Shown here: positions 29,521-38,198 of the stretch, in pieces
Position numbering within the stretch: the stretch's first letter is position 1
Layout: the number at the start of each line of letters is the position of its first letter
Source of the DNA: Aciduliprofundum sp. MAR08-339
GTDB taxonomy: Archaea > Thermoplasmatota > Thermoplasmata > Thermoplasmatales > Aciduliprofundaceae
Assembly (NCBI RefSeq): GCF_000327505.1
Contig: NC_019942.1
Coordinates: 310,001 to 374,000 of the forward strand
Direction: 5' to 3'
Length of the DNA stretch: 64,000 nt
Program-made: the position numbers and the translations under genes
Notes under the pieces: generated by a model
Seen by the model: only the letters and a program-made list of their open reading frames with translations
Databases searched by the model: none
Told to the model about the DNA's origin: nothing

Positions 29521-29536
29521 TTCTCATTTTTGAGAA
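29521..29536. promoter_or_regulatory. Inverted repeat between divergent archaellin and CPBP genes
   Basis: TTCTCA and TGAGAA arms separated by TTTT lie about 53 nt upstream of the archaellin ATG, in the 109-nt divergent spacer. A plus-strand box TTTTAAATACC at about 29560-29570 likely serves the CPBP gene. The repeat could be an operator for archaellin; no regulator can be named. Confidence 0.4.
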
Positions 29537-29577
29537 CGATTAATGATAATTTGACCTGATTTTAAATACCTTTTCTC

Positions 29578-30750
29578 ATGATTATCTATTATGGAACAAA
29601 ATCACGAAAAAACTTTATCAAACAAGCCATTCTCCTCTGTATGAAATCACCCCTTCACACCCTGAAGGAAATATCATCCTTCATAGCATCGCTGATAGCA
29701 CTGACAATAATAATCACAATTTTCGCCTACATGCTCTACAGTTTGTTTTACCTTGTTCCACACATATCCGATACCTATTTTGCAATTCCCATTTATGTGG
29801 TCATACCCTTCCCAATCTGGCCCACCCCCGTATTGATTTTCTATCTAACGGGCTCATTTGGGTATGCCTGGTACGTTTTTCTGGCATCTGCAATCTCAGC
29901 ATCGGTCATACTCATGCTCTTCTACGGGATAATCCCGTATTACAGAAGTTTTGTGAAAAATCCATCGGCCTACAGAAGAAATCCATTCCAGGAACTTTCT
30001 GAACTTTACGCATTGAACATATTCTTCAGCATACTCGTTGTTTACATATTTCTGCTGTTCGGATACACGCCCCACACACCGGGAATCGGGAAGATGCCCA
30101 TATGGCAGCAAATGCTGAGTTTGCTCCATGCCTCCGTGTATGAAGAACTTATTGTAAGAACAGTGTTCCTCGGCATACCTGTGTACCTCTTTTACATTCT
30201 CAAGGGAAAAAGGGTGTCTCCAATACGCATATTAGGAGGGTACGGAAAAATCACCTCTGTTGAAGCCATATTTATAGTGCTCTCAGCCATAGTGTTTGCA
30301 GCGGCACACGTGTCAGCATGGGGTTTTTGGAAGATGATTCCAACCTTTGTGGGTGGACTCCTCCTGGGTTATCTCTACATTCGCTATGGCATATACGCAT
30401 CCATAATGCTGCACTTCATGACCGATTTCATAAGCATACCAATGGGGATGGAAAAGGGATTATCCTACCTTTTCGGATTCCTCATGCTGGCCATGGCAAT
30501 TCTGGGTTTGATTTTCTTCATATCATACACCATCAGAACAATAAACTATTTCTCAAAGAAAAAACCTGTAAAGCGTAGGCCGCAGGAAAATAAAAGGGTA
30601 CCCAACGTGGCATGGACCAACCTGGTATGCCCAAACTGCGGAGGTACAATATTCCAGTACGTTGATAAAAACACAGTAAGATGCATCAGGTGCGGCACTG
30701 AAATAAAGGTGGGAGAAGACAATTCATATTACCAAAACTACTTCAACTGA
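29578..30750 (+). CDS. CPBP-family membrane protease with C-terminal zinc ribbon
   Basis: Multi-pass membrane protein of 390 residues. The CPBP/Rce1 signature is present: the EE pair in SVYEELIVRTVFLG (~190), His in FAAAHVSAWGF (~243) and His in IMLHFMTDF (~281). These form the glutamate/histidine site of Rce1-like intramembrane proteases. A soluble tail follows with a zinc ribbon (CPNCGG at ~351 and CIRCGT at ~368), an uncommon add-on. The ATG at 29578 is near the promoter box, so an ATG at 29641 is an alternative start. The substrate is unknown. Confidence 0.82.
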   Translation: MIIYYGTKSRKNFIKQAILLCMKSPLHTLKEISSFIASLIALTIIITIFAYMLYSLFYLVPHISDTYFAIPIYVVIPFPIWPTPVLIFYLTGSFGYAWYVFLASAISASVILMLFYGIIPYYRSFVKNPSAYRRNPFQELSELYALNIFFSILVVYIFLLFGYTPHTPGIGKMPIWQQMLSLLHASVYEELIVRTVFLGIPVYLFYILKGKRVSPIRILGGYGKITSVEAIFIVLSAIVFAAAHVSAWGFWKMIPTFVGGLLLGYLYIRYGIYASIMLHFMTDFISIPMGMEKGLSYLFGFLMLAMAILGLIFFISYTIRTINYFSKKKPVKRRPQENKRVPNVAWTNLVCPNCGGTIFQYVDKNTVRCIRCGTEIKVGEDNSYYQNYFN

Positions 30751-31123
30751 GCTTTCTCGTATCGGGGGCAATCATATCCACTATCTCCCTTAAATTCTCG
30801 CCCCTCATGATTATCTTTATATCTCCAAGGGGCACGTTGCCCACGGAAAAATTCACCTTTCCAACTGTGGCCGCCTGCTTGCTTATTGAAAAAACGATCT
30901 CATCATCGTATAGATTGCTCAGAAAAACACTGCGAGCCGCGTCCCTTATTCTCATCTCCTTCAGAATCTTGCCCAAGGTATCAACACTGTGGGATATGCC
31001 CCTAATTTCCCCCGCAAGAATTTCCAACCTGGCATCGGGGAATATATTCAATATGGCATTTTTAACCTTTTCCACATCCTCTGTTGGGTGGAGTTCCGCC
31101 TCAATCACTATCTCTAAACCCAT
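30743..31123 (-). CDS. UPF0201 family RNA-binding-like protein
   Basis: The 126-residue archaeal protein with VIEAELHPTEDVEKVKNAI near the start and ILNIFPDARLE, then RIRDAARSVFLSNLYDDEI, matches UPF0201, an L5-like fold thought to bind RNA. The C-terminus reads RGENLREIVDMIAPDTR. It overlaps the hexuloisomerase gene by 10 nt and is the last of a three-gene operon starting at 32660. Confidence 0.85.
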   Translation of the reverse strand: MGLEIVIEAELHPTEDVEKVKNAILNIFPDARLEILAGEIRGISHSVDTLGKILKEMRIRDAARSVFLSNLYDDEIVFSISKQAATVGKVNFSVGNVPLGDIKIIMRGENLREIVDMIAPDTRKLS

Positions 31124-31656
31124 ATGGCATGGCGCCTCCTCATATCCTCTTCCCTCTGACCCAGTTTCTTCATAAGCGCTGCTATGAGTGAATCAAAAAA
31201 TATAACCGATGCATCTTCAAAGAGAGTGCCCAATGGGGCAAGTTCACCCCTTGTTTTACTGTATTTGATTATGAATGTGAGATCCGCATTCTCCGCAAGC
31301 GGAGAGGAACCATCGGATGTTACAGCAATAACCCTCGCATTAATCCTCTTCACAATACTTTCCACGAGAAGAGTTGACTGCGTGCGTCCGGTATTGGATA
31401 CGAGCACCACCACATCTCCCGGATTAACCACAGGAGTTATAGTCTCACCGATGAAATAAGCAACAAGCCCCAGCTGCACCAAGCGCATGGCGAAGAACTT
31501 ACCCACAAGACCGGAGCGCCCGGAGCCGTAAACAAAAATCTGCTTTGCGGAGGATATCATCTCCACGGCCCTGTTTACCAGGGAAGTATCAACGGCATCC
31601 AATGATTCACCTATGCTCTCAATTATGTACCTGTAAGCCTCATGGAACATGCGCAT
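31114..31656 (-). CDS. hxlB: 6-phospho-3-hexuloisomerase (SIS domain)
   Basis: PHI interconverts 6-phospho-3-hexulose and fructose 6-phosphate. In archaea lacking a pentose phosphate path it helps make ribulose 5-phosphate by the reversed ribulose monophosphate route. The 180-residue SIS protein has VYGSGRSGLVGKFFAMRL, VSNTGRTQSTLLV and ELAPLGTLFEDASVIF, and the typical end RRRHAIW. Its ATG overlaps the stop of the TIM-barrel gene (TGATG). The partner synthase gene hxlA is not in the window. Confidence 0.9.
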   Translation of the reverse strand: MRMFHEAYRYIIESIGESLDAVDTSLVNRAVEMISSAKQIFVYGSGRSGLVGKFFAMRLVQLGLVAYFIGETITPVVNPGDVVVLVSNTGRTQSTLLVESIVKRINARVIAVTSDGSSPLAENADLTFIIKYSKTRGELAPLGTLFEDASVIFFDSLIAALMKKLGQREEDMRRRHAIWV

Positions 31657-32660
31657 CACTTCTTCTTTGCAAGCCTTCTGGCAAGAACACGCTCCATAAT
31701 AACCCGCATGTATGCAGCATCATGCTCAAGAAGCGGAGTGGAGGATATAACCGTGATATTGTACTCATTGTTGAGCAGGACATTTGCAAGGGTTTCGAAT
31801 TTCAGGTCTCCTTTTTTTATGGGAACTATGGCAGTCTCGTTGCCGTTCTCATAAAACACGCCTGCAAAATGCACATAATACTCATCCTTCCAGAATGGCG
31901 CGAGTTTATCAAATACTTCCTCGAATTTTTTCTGATCCTTTAGAGATCCATTTGTTCTGGCATGTATGTGGGCAAAATTGGCAACCGGCAAAACTCCCTT
32001 GACCTTCTTTGAAAGTGAAATTACCTCCTCTAGACTTCCAAAAACCACCTGCTTGCCAGAGGTTTCGAATCCCAGTTTCGGCTTGAGTTTGAGTTCCCTG
32101 TACCTTGTCTTTATCTTCTTCACATTCGCCACAACGTTCTTCATTGCCTGCGCCTTGCTGAGATCCCCATACAGACCGATGTGATTGACAACGTATTTTG
32201 CTCCCATCTCGTTGGCAAGCAATCCTCCCCAAATTATGTAATCAATTGATTTCTCAGTCAGTTCCGTATTCGAAATCAAATCCATATAATAGGGCGTATG
32301 CAAACTCAACTGCACATCAAGTTCCTTGGCCAACTCGCCAAGTTTTTTCAATTCACCGTAACTTGTGGCAAGGTTCCAGAAGAGTTCAAGAAGAATATCG
32401 TCCTCCTCCAGTTGCGTATCTATACCGATGGGCTGATAATTACCCTCCTCGTCAGGGCGCAGAACCTCTACAATCAGGGCATTTTCAATCTCTCTGGGCT
32501 TCAAACCCACCTCATCGTAAACGCTTCTTTCCTGAACGTTGACACGCAAAAATTGAATCTCCATGGCATGTAGTCCCATTCTGTGGGTATCCTCTATGGC
32601 ATCCTTTAACGTGCGTCCCTTGCACGATAACGGTATTCCGGCAAGACCAAAACGATACAT
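31656..32660 (-). CDS. Endonuclease IV-like/xylose isomerase-like TIM barrel protein
   Basis: The 334-residue TIM barrel has metal-ligand-like residues in the usual strand ends: His in LSLHTPYYMD (~119), His in VVNHIGLYG (~162), Glu in LGFETSGKQ, His in NFAHIHARTNG and His in YVHFAGVFY. This fits the AP endonuclease family 2 fold. Archaeal members include deoxyribonuclease IV-like enzymes, but some are sugar isomerases; sequence alone does not decide. It opens the operon with hxlB and UPF0201. Confidence 0.78.
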   Translation of the reverse strand: MYRFGLAGIPLSCKGRTLKDAIEDTHRMGLHAMEIQFLRVNVQERSVYDEVGLKPREIENALIVEVLRPDEEGNYQPIGIDTQLEEDDILLELFWNLATSYGELKKLGELAKELDVQLSLHTPYYMDLISNTELTEKSIDYIIWGGLLANEMGAKYVVNHIGLYGDLSKAQAMKNVVANVKKIKTRYRELKLKPKLGFETSGKQVVFGSLEEVISLSKKVKGVLPVANFAHIHARTNGSLKDQKKFEEVFDKLAPFWKDEYYVHFAGVFYENGNETAIVPIKKGDLKFETLANVLLNNEYNITVISSTPLLEHDAAYMRVIMERVLARRLAKKK

Positions 32661-32713
32661 CTGCGCATATATTACATTGAAACTAATAATCTTTTCGCAA
32701 AATGAATAAAAAA

Positions 32714-34324
32714 TTAGTGCAGACCGACTATGCGGCCATCATCCGTCAGGTCTATGTTTTCCGCAGCAGGTTTTGTGGGAAGTCCAGGCATGGTGTTTAT
32801 ATCACCCAAAAGAGGTACAACGAACCTTGCACCAGAGGAGATCTTCAAAGCGCGAACATGCACCTCAAAGTTTTCAGGCGCTCCAAGCAATTTTGGATTG
32901 TCACTGAGGGAATACTGGGTCTTTGCCATGCACACGTAGAAATCGTTGAATCCCAGTTTATCCACCAATTTGAGATCCTTCTTCGCCTGCTGCTCCCATA
33001 CCACACCGCTCGCACCGTATATCTCGGTGGCTATGGCCTCAACCTTTTCCCTTATGGGCTCATCGAGTTTGTAGGTGAACCGTGGCTTCCTGGGTTGTAT
33101 GCTCTCAAGGTGCTTGGCAATATCAATTCCCCCCCCTCCACCCCTGGCAAATACCTCGCTCACTGCAAATTTGACATCCATATCTTCCACTATTTCCTGC
33201 AACCTGCTCAACTCTCGTTCCGTATCCTGAGGGAAGTGATTTATGGCAACGACGGGTTCAAATCCGAGTTTGCGCACGATATCTATGTGCCTCTGAAGGT
33301 TGGATGCCCCACTCTCCAATGCCTCCACATTCTCCTCCTCAAGGTGCTTCTTTTTCACACCTCCATGGTACTTCAGTGCCTTAACCGTGGTCACAAGCAC
33401 GGCACCACTGATATCAAAATCACCCATCCGAGCAACAATGTTCACGAATTTCTCGGCACCAAGGTCTGAGCCAAAACCTGCCTCCGTTACAAGGTAATCT
33501 GAATAGCGCATACCTATCTCATCGGCCAGGAGCGAATTGTGCCCGTGGGCTATGTTTGCAAATGGACCTGCATGAACCACCGCAGGTGTGCCCTCTGAGG
33601 TCTGCACGAGATTAGGAAGCAGTGCATCTCGGAGCACGGCAGCCATTGCACCCACCACATTGAAATCCCTTGCAAATACGGGGGTTTTATCGTTTTTAAA
33701 TCCCACAAGGATGTTGGACAATCTCTCCTTCAAATCTCTGTAATCCTTGGAGATTGCTATTATGGCGGATATCTCACTTGCAGAGGTTATCTCGAAATGG
33801 TTCTCCATAACTGCCCCACCGTTGGGACCAAGGCCCTCAACTATGCCTCGCAATTCCCTGGCATTGAGGTCCATAACCTTGCTCCAGAGAATTTTCTTCC
33901 TGTCAAGGCAGGGCTCAACATTGTGAAATATTGCATTGTTGATCACCGTGGAAAGAAGATTATGGGCTATCTGAATGGCATGAAAATCACCGGTGAAGTG
34001 CAAATTTATATCTTCGCTGGGTTCAACGGTACTTTTTCCACCTCCTGTGCCACCTCCCTTTATCCCGAAAACAGGTCCAAGTGAGGGTTCTCTAAGGGTC
34101 ACAATGCTCCTCTTTCCCATTCTCCAGAATGCCATACTGGTGCCTATGGAAGTTGTTGTTTTCCCCTCCCCATGGGGAGTGGGATTTGTGGCAGTTACCA
34201 GAACCACCTTGGCTCTCCTTTCCCTCCTCCAGATCTCCTCAAGGGGGATCTTTGCCTTGTAATTTCCGTAACGAATAATGTTCTCTATCCCTACCTTTGA
34301 GGCAACTTCATCTATGGGCAACAT
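32714..34324 (-). CDS. fhs: Formate-tetrahydrofolate ligase
   Basis: The enzyme makes 10-formyl-THF from formate, THF and ATP. The ATP loop is ATNPTPHGEGKTTTSIG (~46-62); further family stretches are LREPSLGPVFGIKGGG, IHFTGDFHAI-like LHFTGDFHAIQIAHNLL and EAGFGSDLGAEKF. At 536 residues it is slightly shorter than bacterial forms (~555). A run of eight G (33129-33136) encodes part of FARGGGGGIDIAKH, where other family members have a Gly/Glu mix. The promoter ATTTAAATAAG (~34349) fits a leaderless start. It supplies formyl groups, with glyA and gcvP. Confidence 0.95.
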   Translation of the reverse strand: MLPIDEVASKVGIENIIRYGNYKAKIPLEEIWRRERRAKVVLVTATNPTPHGEGKTTTSIGTSMAFWRMGKRSIVTLREPSLGPVFGIKGGGTGGGKSTVEPSEDINLHFTGDFHAIQIAHNLLSTVINNAIFHNVEPCLDRKKILWSKVMDLNARELRGIVEGLGPNGGAVMENHFEITSASEISAIIAISKDYRDLKERLSNILVGFKNDKTPVFARDFNVVGAMAAVLRDALLPNLVQTSEGTPAVVHAGPFANIAHGHNSLLADEIGMRYSDYLVTEAGFGSDLGAEKFVNIVARMGDFDISGAVLVTTVKALKYHGGVKKKHLEEENVEALESGASNLQRHIDIVRKLGFEPVVAINHFPQDTERELSRLQEIVEDMDVKFAVSEVFARGGGGGIDIAKHLESIQPRKPRFTYKLDEPIREKVEAIATEIYGASGVVWEQQAKKDLKLVDKLGFNDFYVCMAKTQYSLSDNPKLLGAPENFEVHVRALKISSGARFVVPLLGDINTMPGLPTKPAAENIDLTDDGRIVGLH

Positions 34325-34344
34325 GGTTGAGAAAGATTATTCCT

Positions 34345-34362
34345 CTTATTTAAATCCTGTGC
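34345..34362 (-). promoter_or_regulatory. TATA box for fhs
   Basis: GGATTTAAATAAG on the minus strand lies about 25-35 nt upstream of the fhs ATG at 34324, the spacing expected for a leaderless archaeal message. Confidence 0.5.
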
Positions 34363-34418
34363 CACAATTCTGTGGATTTCCAAAACATATTTTAAAGTGC
34401 AATCCCTTAAGGAGGACA

Positions 34419-35150
34419 ATGAAAATAATCAAAATAGGAGGCTCTGCACTTACAGATAAGAGAAATGGAGATGACCATGTCGCGGAGGTAGCAGATAGGG
34501 TGGCTAGGGAACTCATTCCCAATGAAAGGTACGTGATTGTGCACGGTGTGGGCTATGTAGGCCATAAACTGGCCAAGGAGTACAAACTTTTCAAAGGATT
34601 GCAAAGCAACCATATTCAGTGGGCCTACCTGCGCTCTGAGGTGGCAAAAATCACAAAGGTCATCGTGGAGGCTCTCGTTGAGCATGGGCATCCGGCTGTG
34701 GAAGTATCCATTACCGATGTGGCAAGAGCCAGAAATGGAGAGTTTATCCATTTTAATTTAAATTGCCTTAAAAGATTTGTGGATATGGGGTTCATCCCCG
34801 TGCTGAGGGGAGATGGGGTCATTGACGAATCATCGGGCTTAACAGTGATTTCTGGAGATAAAATCGCAACGGAGCTTGCACTGCGTCTTGGGGCGGATGA
34901 AATAATATACGGTACGGACGTGGATGGTTTACTTGACAAGAAGGGAATGGTTATTGGAAGAATAGGGAAGGATGAGGCACGCTCCCTCCCTCTCTGGGAT
35001 ACAGGCGATTTCTCTGGTGGAATGAAAAACAAACTTCTTGAGGCACTGAGGTTGAAGAATGCAAAAATAAGGATAATAAACCTCAGAAAGGATGGAAATC
35101 TGAAACTCGCCCTTGAAGGCAGGGATGTGGGCACCCTCATACTCCCATAG
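34419..35150 (+). CDS. ipk: Isopentenyl phosphate kinase
   Basis: IPK makes isopentenyl diphosphate from isopentenyl phosphate, the last step of archaeal mevalonate pathways. It is an amino acid kinase-fold protein (243 residues) with [13 protein letters not shown] at the start, the catalytic His in VHGVGYVGHKLAKEY and VLRGDGVIDESSGLTVISGD, then YGTDVDGLLD. The ATG at 34419 follows AAGGAGG, although the frame is open further upstream. It overlaps the convergent glyA by 14 nt. Confidence 0.93.
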   Translation: MKIIKIGGSALTDKRNGDDHVAEVADRVARELIPNERYVIVHGVGYVGHKLAKEYKLFKGLQSNHIQWAYLRSEVAKITKVIVEALVEHGHPAVEVSITDVARARNGEFIHFNLNCLKRFVDMGFIPVLRGDGVIDESSGLTVISGDKIATELALRLGADEIIYGTDVDGLLDKKGMVIGRIGKDEARSLPLWDTGDFSGGMKNKLLEALRLKNAKIRIINLRKDGNLKLALEGRDVGTLILP

Positions 35151-36327
35151 CCCTCTCACCCATGGTTTTTCCATCCCATTTTTCCACGAGAGCACGTACC
35201 TCTTCTGCCACACTCTCACCCTTCAATGCGCTGATAATGAGTTTAGCAATACTCTCCATATCCTCCTTGCCATAACCCTTCCACGTGAGTTCTGCAGTTC
35301 CAATTCTTCCAACAGCATCCACTATGATACCATTTTTCTCCAAGACTCTGCTCATATCGGGGGGAGTTAAATTGAATTTATTAAGAGCGCCCTCCTCAAG
35401 AAGTATCTGGTGAGAATCTGTGAAATCCGGAGGAAAGCGTATTTCAAGCCCTAGGGAATGCAGAGTTCTTGCCAGAACCTTTGAATTCTCTCTCACCCTA
35501 TCACCATACTCCTTGGCAACCGGCTTGAATTCCTCAAGTGCAAGGGCCAGTGCCGCAACACGATTGGTATGAAAATTGTCCTGCGTGCGCCATGTCATAT
35601 TTTTCTCAATCTTGTTGCCAAGATCTGAATCATTGGTCAGAATTATCCCACCCTGTGGTCCTGGAAATGATTTGTGGGTTGAACCGTAAACCACATCGCA
35701 CCTCTCTATGTCTTTTTGAAAACCGCTGGGTAGGAGTCCAAGAACGTGGGAGGCATCGTAAACCACCCTTGCTCCCACATCTTCAGCCACATCAAGAACC
35801 TCGTCCAGATTATAGGGAAAGAGAATGTAACTCGCACCCAAAATGATAAGTTGGGGCTTTTCTTTTCTTATATCCTCCGTATCCACATATCTCAAATCCT
35901 TCAATTTCAACTGCACAAATTTCAGGTCGAACATATCTGGCATGTACTGCTGAGAGTACCCATCGTAACCCCCGACCTCGGGAGGTATTGCCATTATCTT
36001 ATCTCCTCTCCTCGCGATGGATATGAGCACACTCATGGCGGCTATGTGCCCAGAAATGGGTTTTACACTGGCGTATTGGAACGCAAATACATTTTTTGCC
36101 ATATCAGATGCATAATTCACTATATCCTCCTGATACCTCGTTCCGCCGTAGGCGTTGTGCACCACGCTGCCATGCACTTCCATATCAAACACCATGGAAT
36201 ACCTGGATGCCATGTCGGATGCCAGAGCCCTGCGCACCCTGTATGAAAGGTAATTTTCAGATGCTTGCATGTTCAGCACATTTTTCCTGTACTCGTCATG
36301 CAGATGCACCAGTTCTTCAGGATTCAT
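35137..36327 (-). CDS. glyA: Serine hydroxymethyltransferase (archaeal type)
   Basis: SHMT transfers the serine hydroxymethyl group to the pterin carrier, giving glycine. The 396-residue fold-type I protein has NMQASENYLS (usual SENxxS), HNAYGGTRYQED and the PLP lysine at ~217 in VYGSTHKSFPGPQGG. It is clearly diverged from bacterial GlyA. Its start overlaps the end of thrC by 11 nt, so the two are one operon. With gcvPA/PB and fhs it completes the C1-THF supply. Confidence 0.92.
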   Translation of the reverse strand: MNPEELVHLHDEYRKNVLNMQASENYLSYRVRRALASDMASRYSMVFDMEVHGSVVHNAYGGTRYQEDIVNYASDMAKNVFAFQYASVKPISGHIAAMSVLISIARRGDKIMAIPPEVGGYDGYSQQYMPDMFDLKFVQLKLKDLRYVDTEDIRKEKPQLIILGASYILFPYNLDEVLDVAEDVGARVVYDASHVLGLLPSGFQKDIERCDVVYGSTHKSFPGPQGGIILTNDSDLGNKIEKNMTWRTQDNFHTNRVAALALALEEFKPVAKEYGDRVRENSKVLARTLHSLGLEIRFPPDFTDSHQILLEEGALNKFNLTPPDMSRVLEKNGIIVDAVGRIGTAELTWKGYGKEDMESIAKLIISALKGESVAEEVRALVEKWDGKTMGERAMGV

Positions 36328-37468
36328 TTTCTATCACCTCCAAAAGTCTCTCAAGATCTTTGAGTTCGCATTGGTATATGCGTCCATGATATTCCATTTT
36401 TGCCTTTAGCCCGGAACCGGTGAGTACAAGCACAATCTTTTTGTCCCTTACTTTCAGATGCGTGGCAGCAGCCAGGACTGTGGCGGATGCTGGCTGCACG
36501 AATATTCCCTCATGGGCAAGGTCCATTTGAGCATTAATTATATCCTCATCTGAAACAGATATGCAGGTACCTCCGTACCTTTTGAGCAACCTCAATACCT
36601 CGTTTCCACTGGGAGGATACGGATTTGAAATGGCATGTGCGATTGTTCTTGGCCCATCAAATCTTTCAACCTGAGTACCGTTGTGGAATGCCCTGCAAAT
36701 GGGGGCACACCCCTCTGCCTGAACGGCCACGGGCACTGGAATCCTATCTATAATACCGCTGTTTCTCAACTCTTCAAAGCCCTTCATTATTCCCCTAAGT
36801 AAGCCGCCAGAACTCGTGGGAATCACCACATAATCGGCCTCAACGGTCTCTCCAATTTCAAAGGCTATGCTCTTGTACCCCTCAACCCTGAAAGGATCGT
36901 CCGAGTTCATAAAATAAATGCCCTCTCGGGTTCCAATCCCTATGGATTCATAGTAGAGGGTTCCATAGTCACCCTCAACCAGAATTACCTTGGATCCGTA
37001 CACTGATATCTGGGCCACCCTATCTATGGACGTGCCGGAATGAAGGAGAACGTAGGTTTCAAGTCCCGCTCTGGCACCGTAGGCGGATACGCTTGCAGCC
37101 ATGTTCCCCGTTGAAACAACCCCTATTTTTTCAAATCCGAGGGAGATTGCACGATTTAGTGCCACGAAAGTTCCCCTGTCCTTGAAACTCCAGGTGGGGT
37201 TCTGCGATTCATTTTTCAAATAAATATCGTTCCCAAGTTTTCGGGATATCCTTCTGGAAAATAGGAGAGGAGTATCTCCCTCTCCCATGCTGTAATCCAT
37301 GTTCAGATGCACATCTGGATAGAAATCACCAAACCTGCTCCATACACTCCTGCCTTCCCGAACATATCCCCGTGCAAAATCCAGTTGAAGCGGCTCACCA
37401 CACCTGGAGCATCTTTGAATTGGAGAGGAGAGGTCGTATCTCTCGCCACATTTTGTACAAACAAGCAT
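36317..37468 (-). CDS. thrC: Threonine synthase
   Basis: This PLP enzyme converts phosphohomoserine to threonine. The short N-terminal zinc ribbon (CTKCGERY, CSRCGEPL) is followed by the PLP lysine in NPTWSFKDRGTFVAL (~110) and the phosphate loop STGNMAASVSAYGARAG. GDTPLL appears earlier, as usual. Three ATGs are in frame (37492, 37483, 37468); the box GCATATTTAT at 37493-37503 places the transcript start at 37468. It feeds threonine to, and is co-transcribed with, glyA. Confidence 0.92.
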   Translation of the reverse strand: MLVCTKCGERYDLSSPIQRCSRCGEPLQLDFARGYVREGRSVWSRFGDFYPDVHLNMDYSMGEGDTPLLFSRRISRKLGNDIYLKNESQNPTWSFKDRGTFVALNRAISLGFEKIGVVSTGNMAASVSAYGARAGLETYVLLHSGTSIDRVAQISVYGSKVILVEGDYGTLYYESIGIGTREGIYFMNSDDPFRVEGYKSIAFEIGETVEADYVVIPTSSGGLLRGIMKGFEELRNSGIIDRIPVPVAVQAEGCAPICRAFHNGTQVERFDGPRTIAHAISNPYPPSGNEVLRLLKRYGGTCISVSDEDIINAQMDLAHEGIFVQPASATVLAAATHLKVRDKKIVLVLTGSGLKAKMEYHGRIYQCELKDLERLLEVIENES

Positions 37469-37504
37469 GGGCCCGTATCTCATCCAGAGCATATAAATAT
37501 GCCT

Positions 37505-38113
37505 TCAAATCTCAATATCCACCTCACTTGTTATCAAGTTTTTAAATCCGTATAGGCGAACCGTTATACGAATGATGCCCCCTTGGCCCGGATTTTTGAT
37601 GATCCACAGCAATTCAGTCACGGCAACGAAATGGGAGGCTTGCGGCTTGAATCCATCATAAATGCTCTTGGGACTCCAAGCATCGGGACTGCCCAAGGAT
37701 GCTTCCTGGGGCCAGGGAGTTGCATTGAACCCAGAATTGTTTTTCATAAGGAAAGAATAGTACATGGTCCGATTTCCGGAGCCTCTAACTGCAAATACCA
37801 CGTCCTCGGGAACGAGTCCATGGGGCATGTGCCCGGTGGCATTTAGGGACATTATGATTCCAAGGGCCGATGAATTACCACAAGGAATTTTGGTGATTCT
37901 ACCAACAGACACTCTCAAACTCAGATACCCAGAACCATTGTTCAGAATCGTTGTGGCACTAAAACTCTCCGTGCTGTTTCCAGGAGTGAGGTTATAAAGA
38001 GCATGACCCTTCTCTGTGATATAAACCTGGCCTCCCAAACTAGGATGGTAGATGAGGGCAATTATCAGAACGATGAGGAGAAAAACAATAATGCTTTTTA
38101 TGCGTTTTTGCAT
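37505..38113 (-). CDS. Membrane-anchored outer protein of unknown function
   Basis: The 202-residue protein has an N-terminal signal anchor (RIKSIIVFLLIVLIIALIYH) and a beta-rich outer part with many Asn-X-Ser/Thr sites (NLTPGNST, NGSG, NRTM, NNSG), as for glycosylated archaeal surface proteins. No family is recognised. The ATG at 38113 follows GGGGGTG; a TTG at 38131 is also in frame. It is 36 nt upstream of thrC but is probably transcribed from its own promoter. Confidence 0.6.
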   Translation of the reverse strand: MQKRIKSIIVFLLIVLIIALIYHPSLGGQVYITEKGHALYNLTPGNSTESFSATTILNNGSGYLSLRVSVGRITKIPCGNSSALGIIMSLNATGHMPHGLVPEDVVFAVRGSGNRTMYYSFLMKNNSGFNATPWPQEASLGSPDAWSPKSIYDGFKPQASHFVAVTELLWIIKNPGQGGIIRITVRLYGFKNLITSEVDIEI

Positions 38114-38198
38114 AACACCCCCATGACCCAAATGTATTTAGAAATTTACAAAAATTATTTAAAGGAAAGGCCATTTACCTTCGCAAAGGTGATTACCC

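Noticed and set aside
32702-33469. 255-codon plus-strand frame opposite fhs
   Set aside because: fhs has all its motifs on the other strand; this frame has no recognisable protein pattern.
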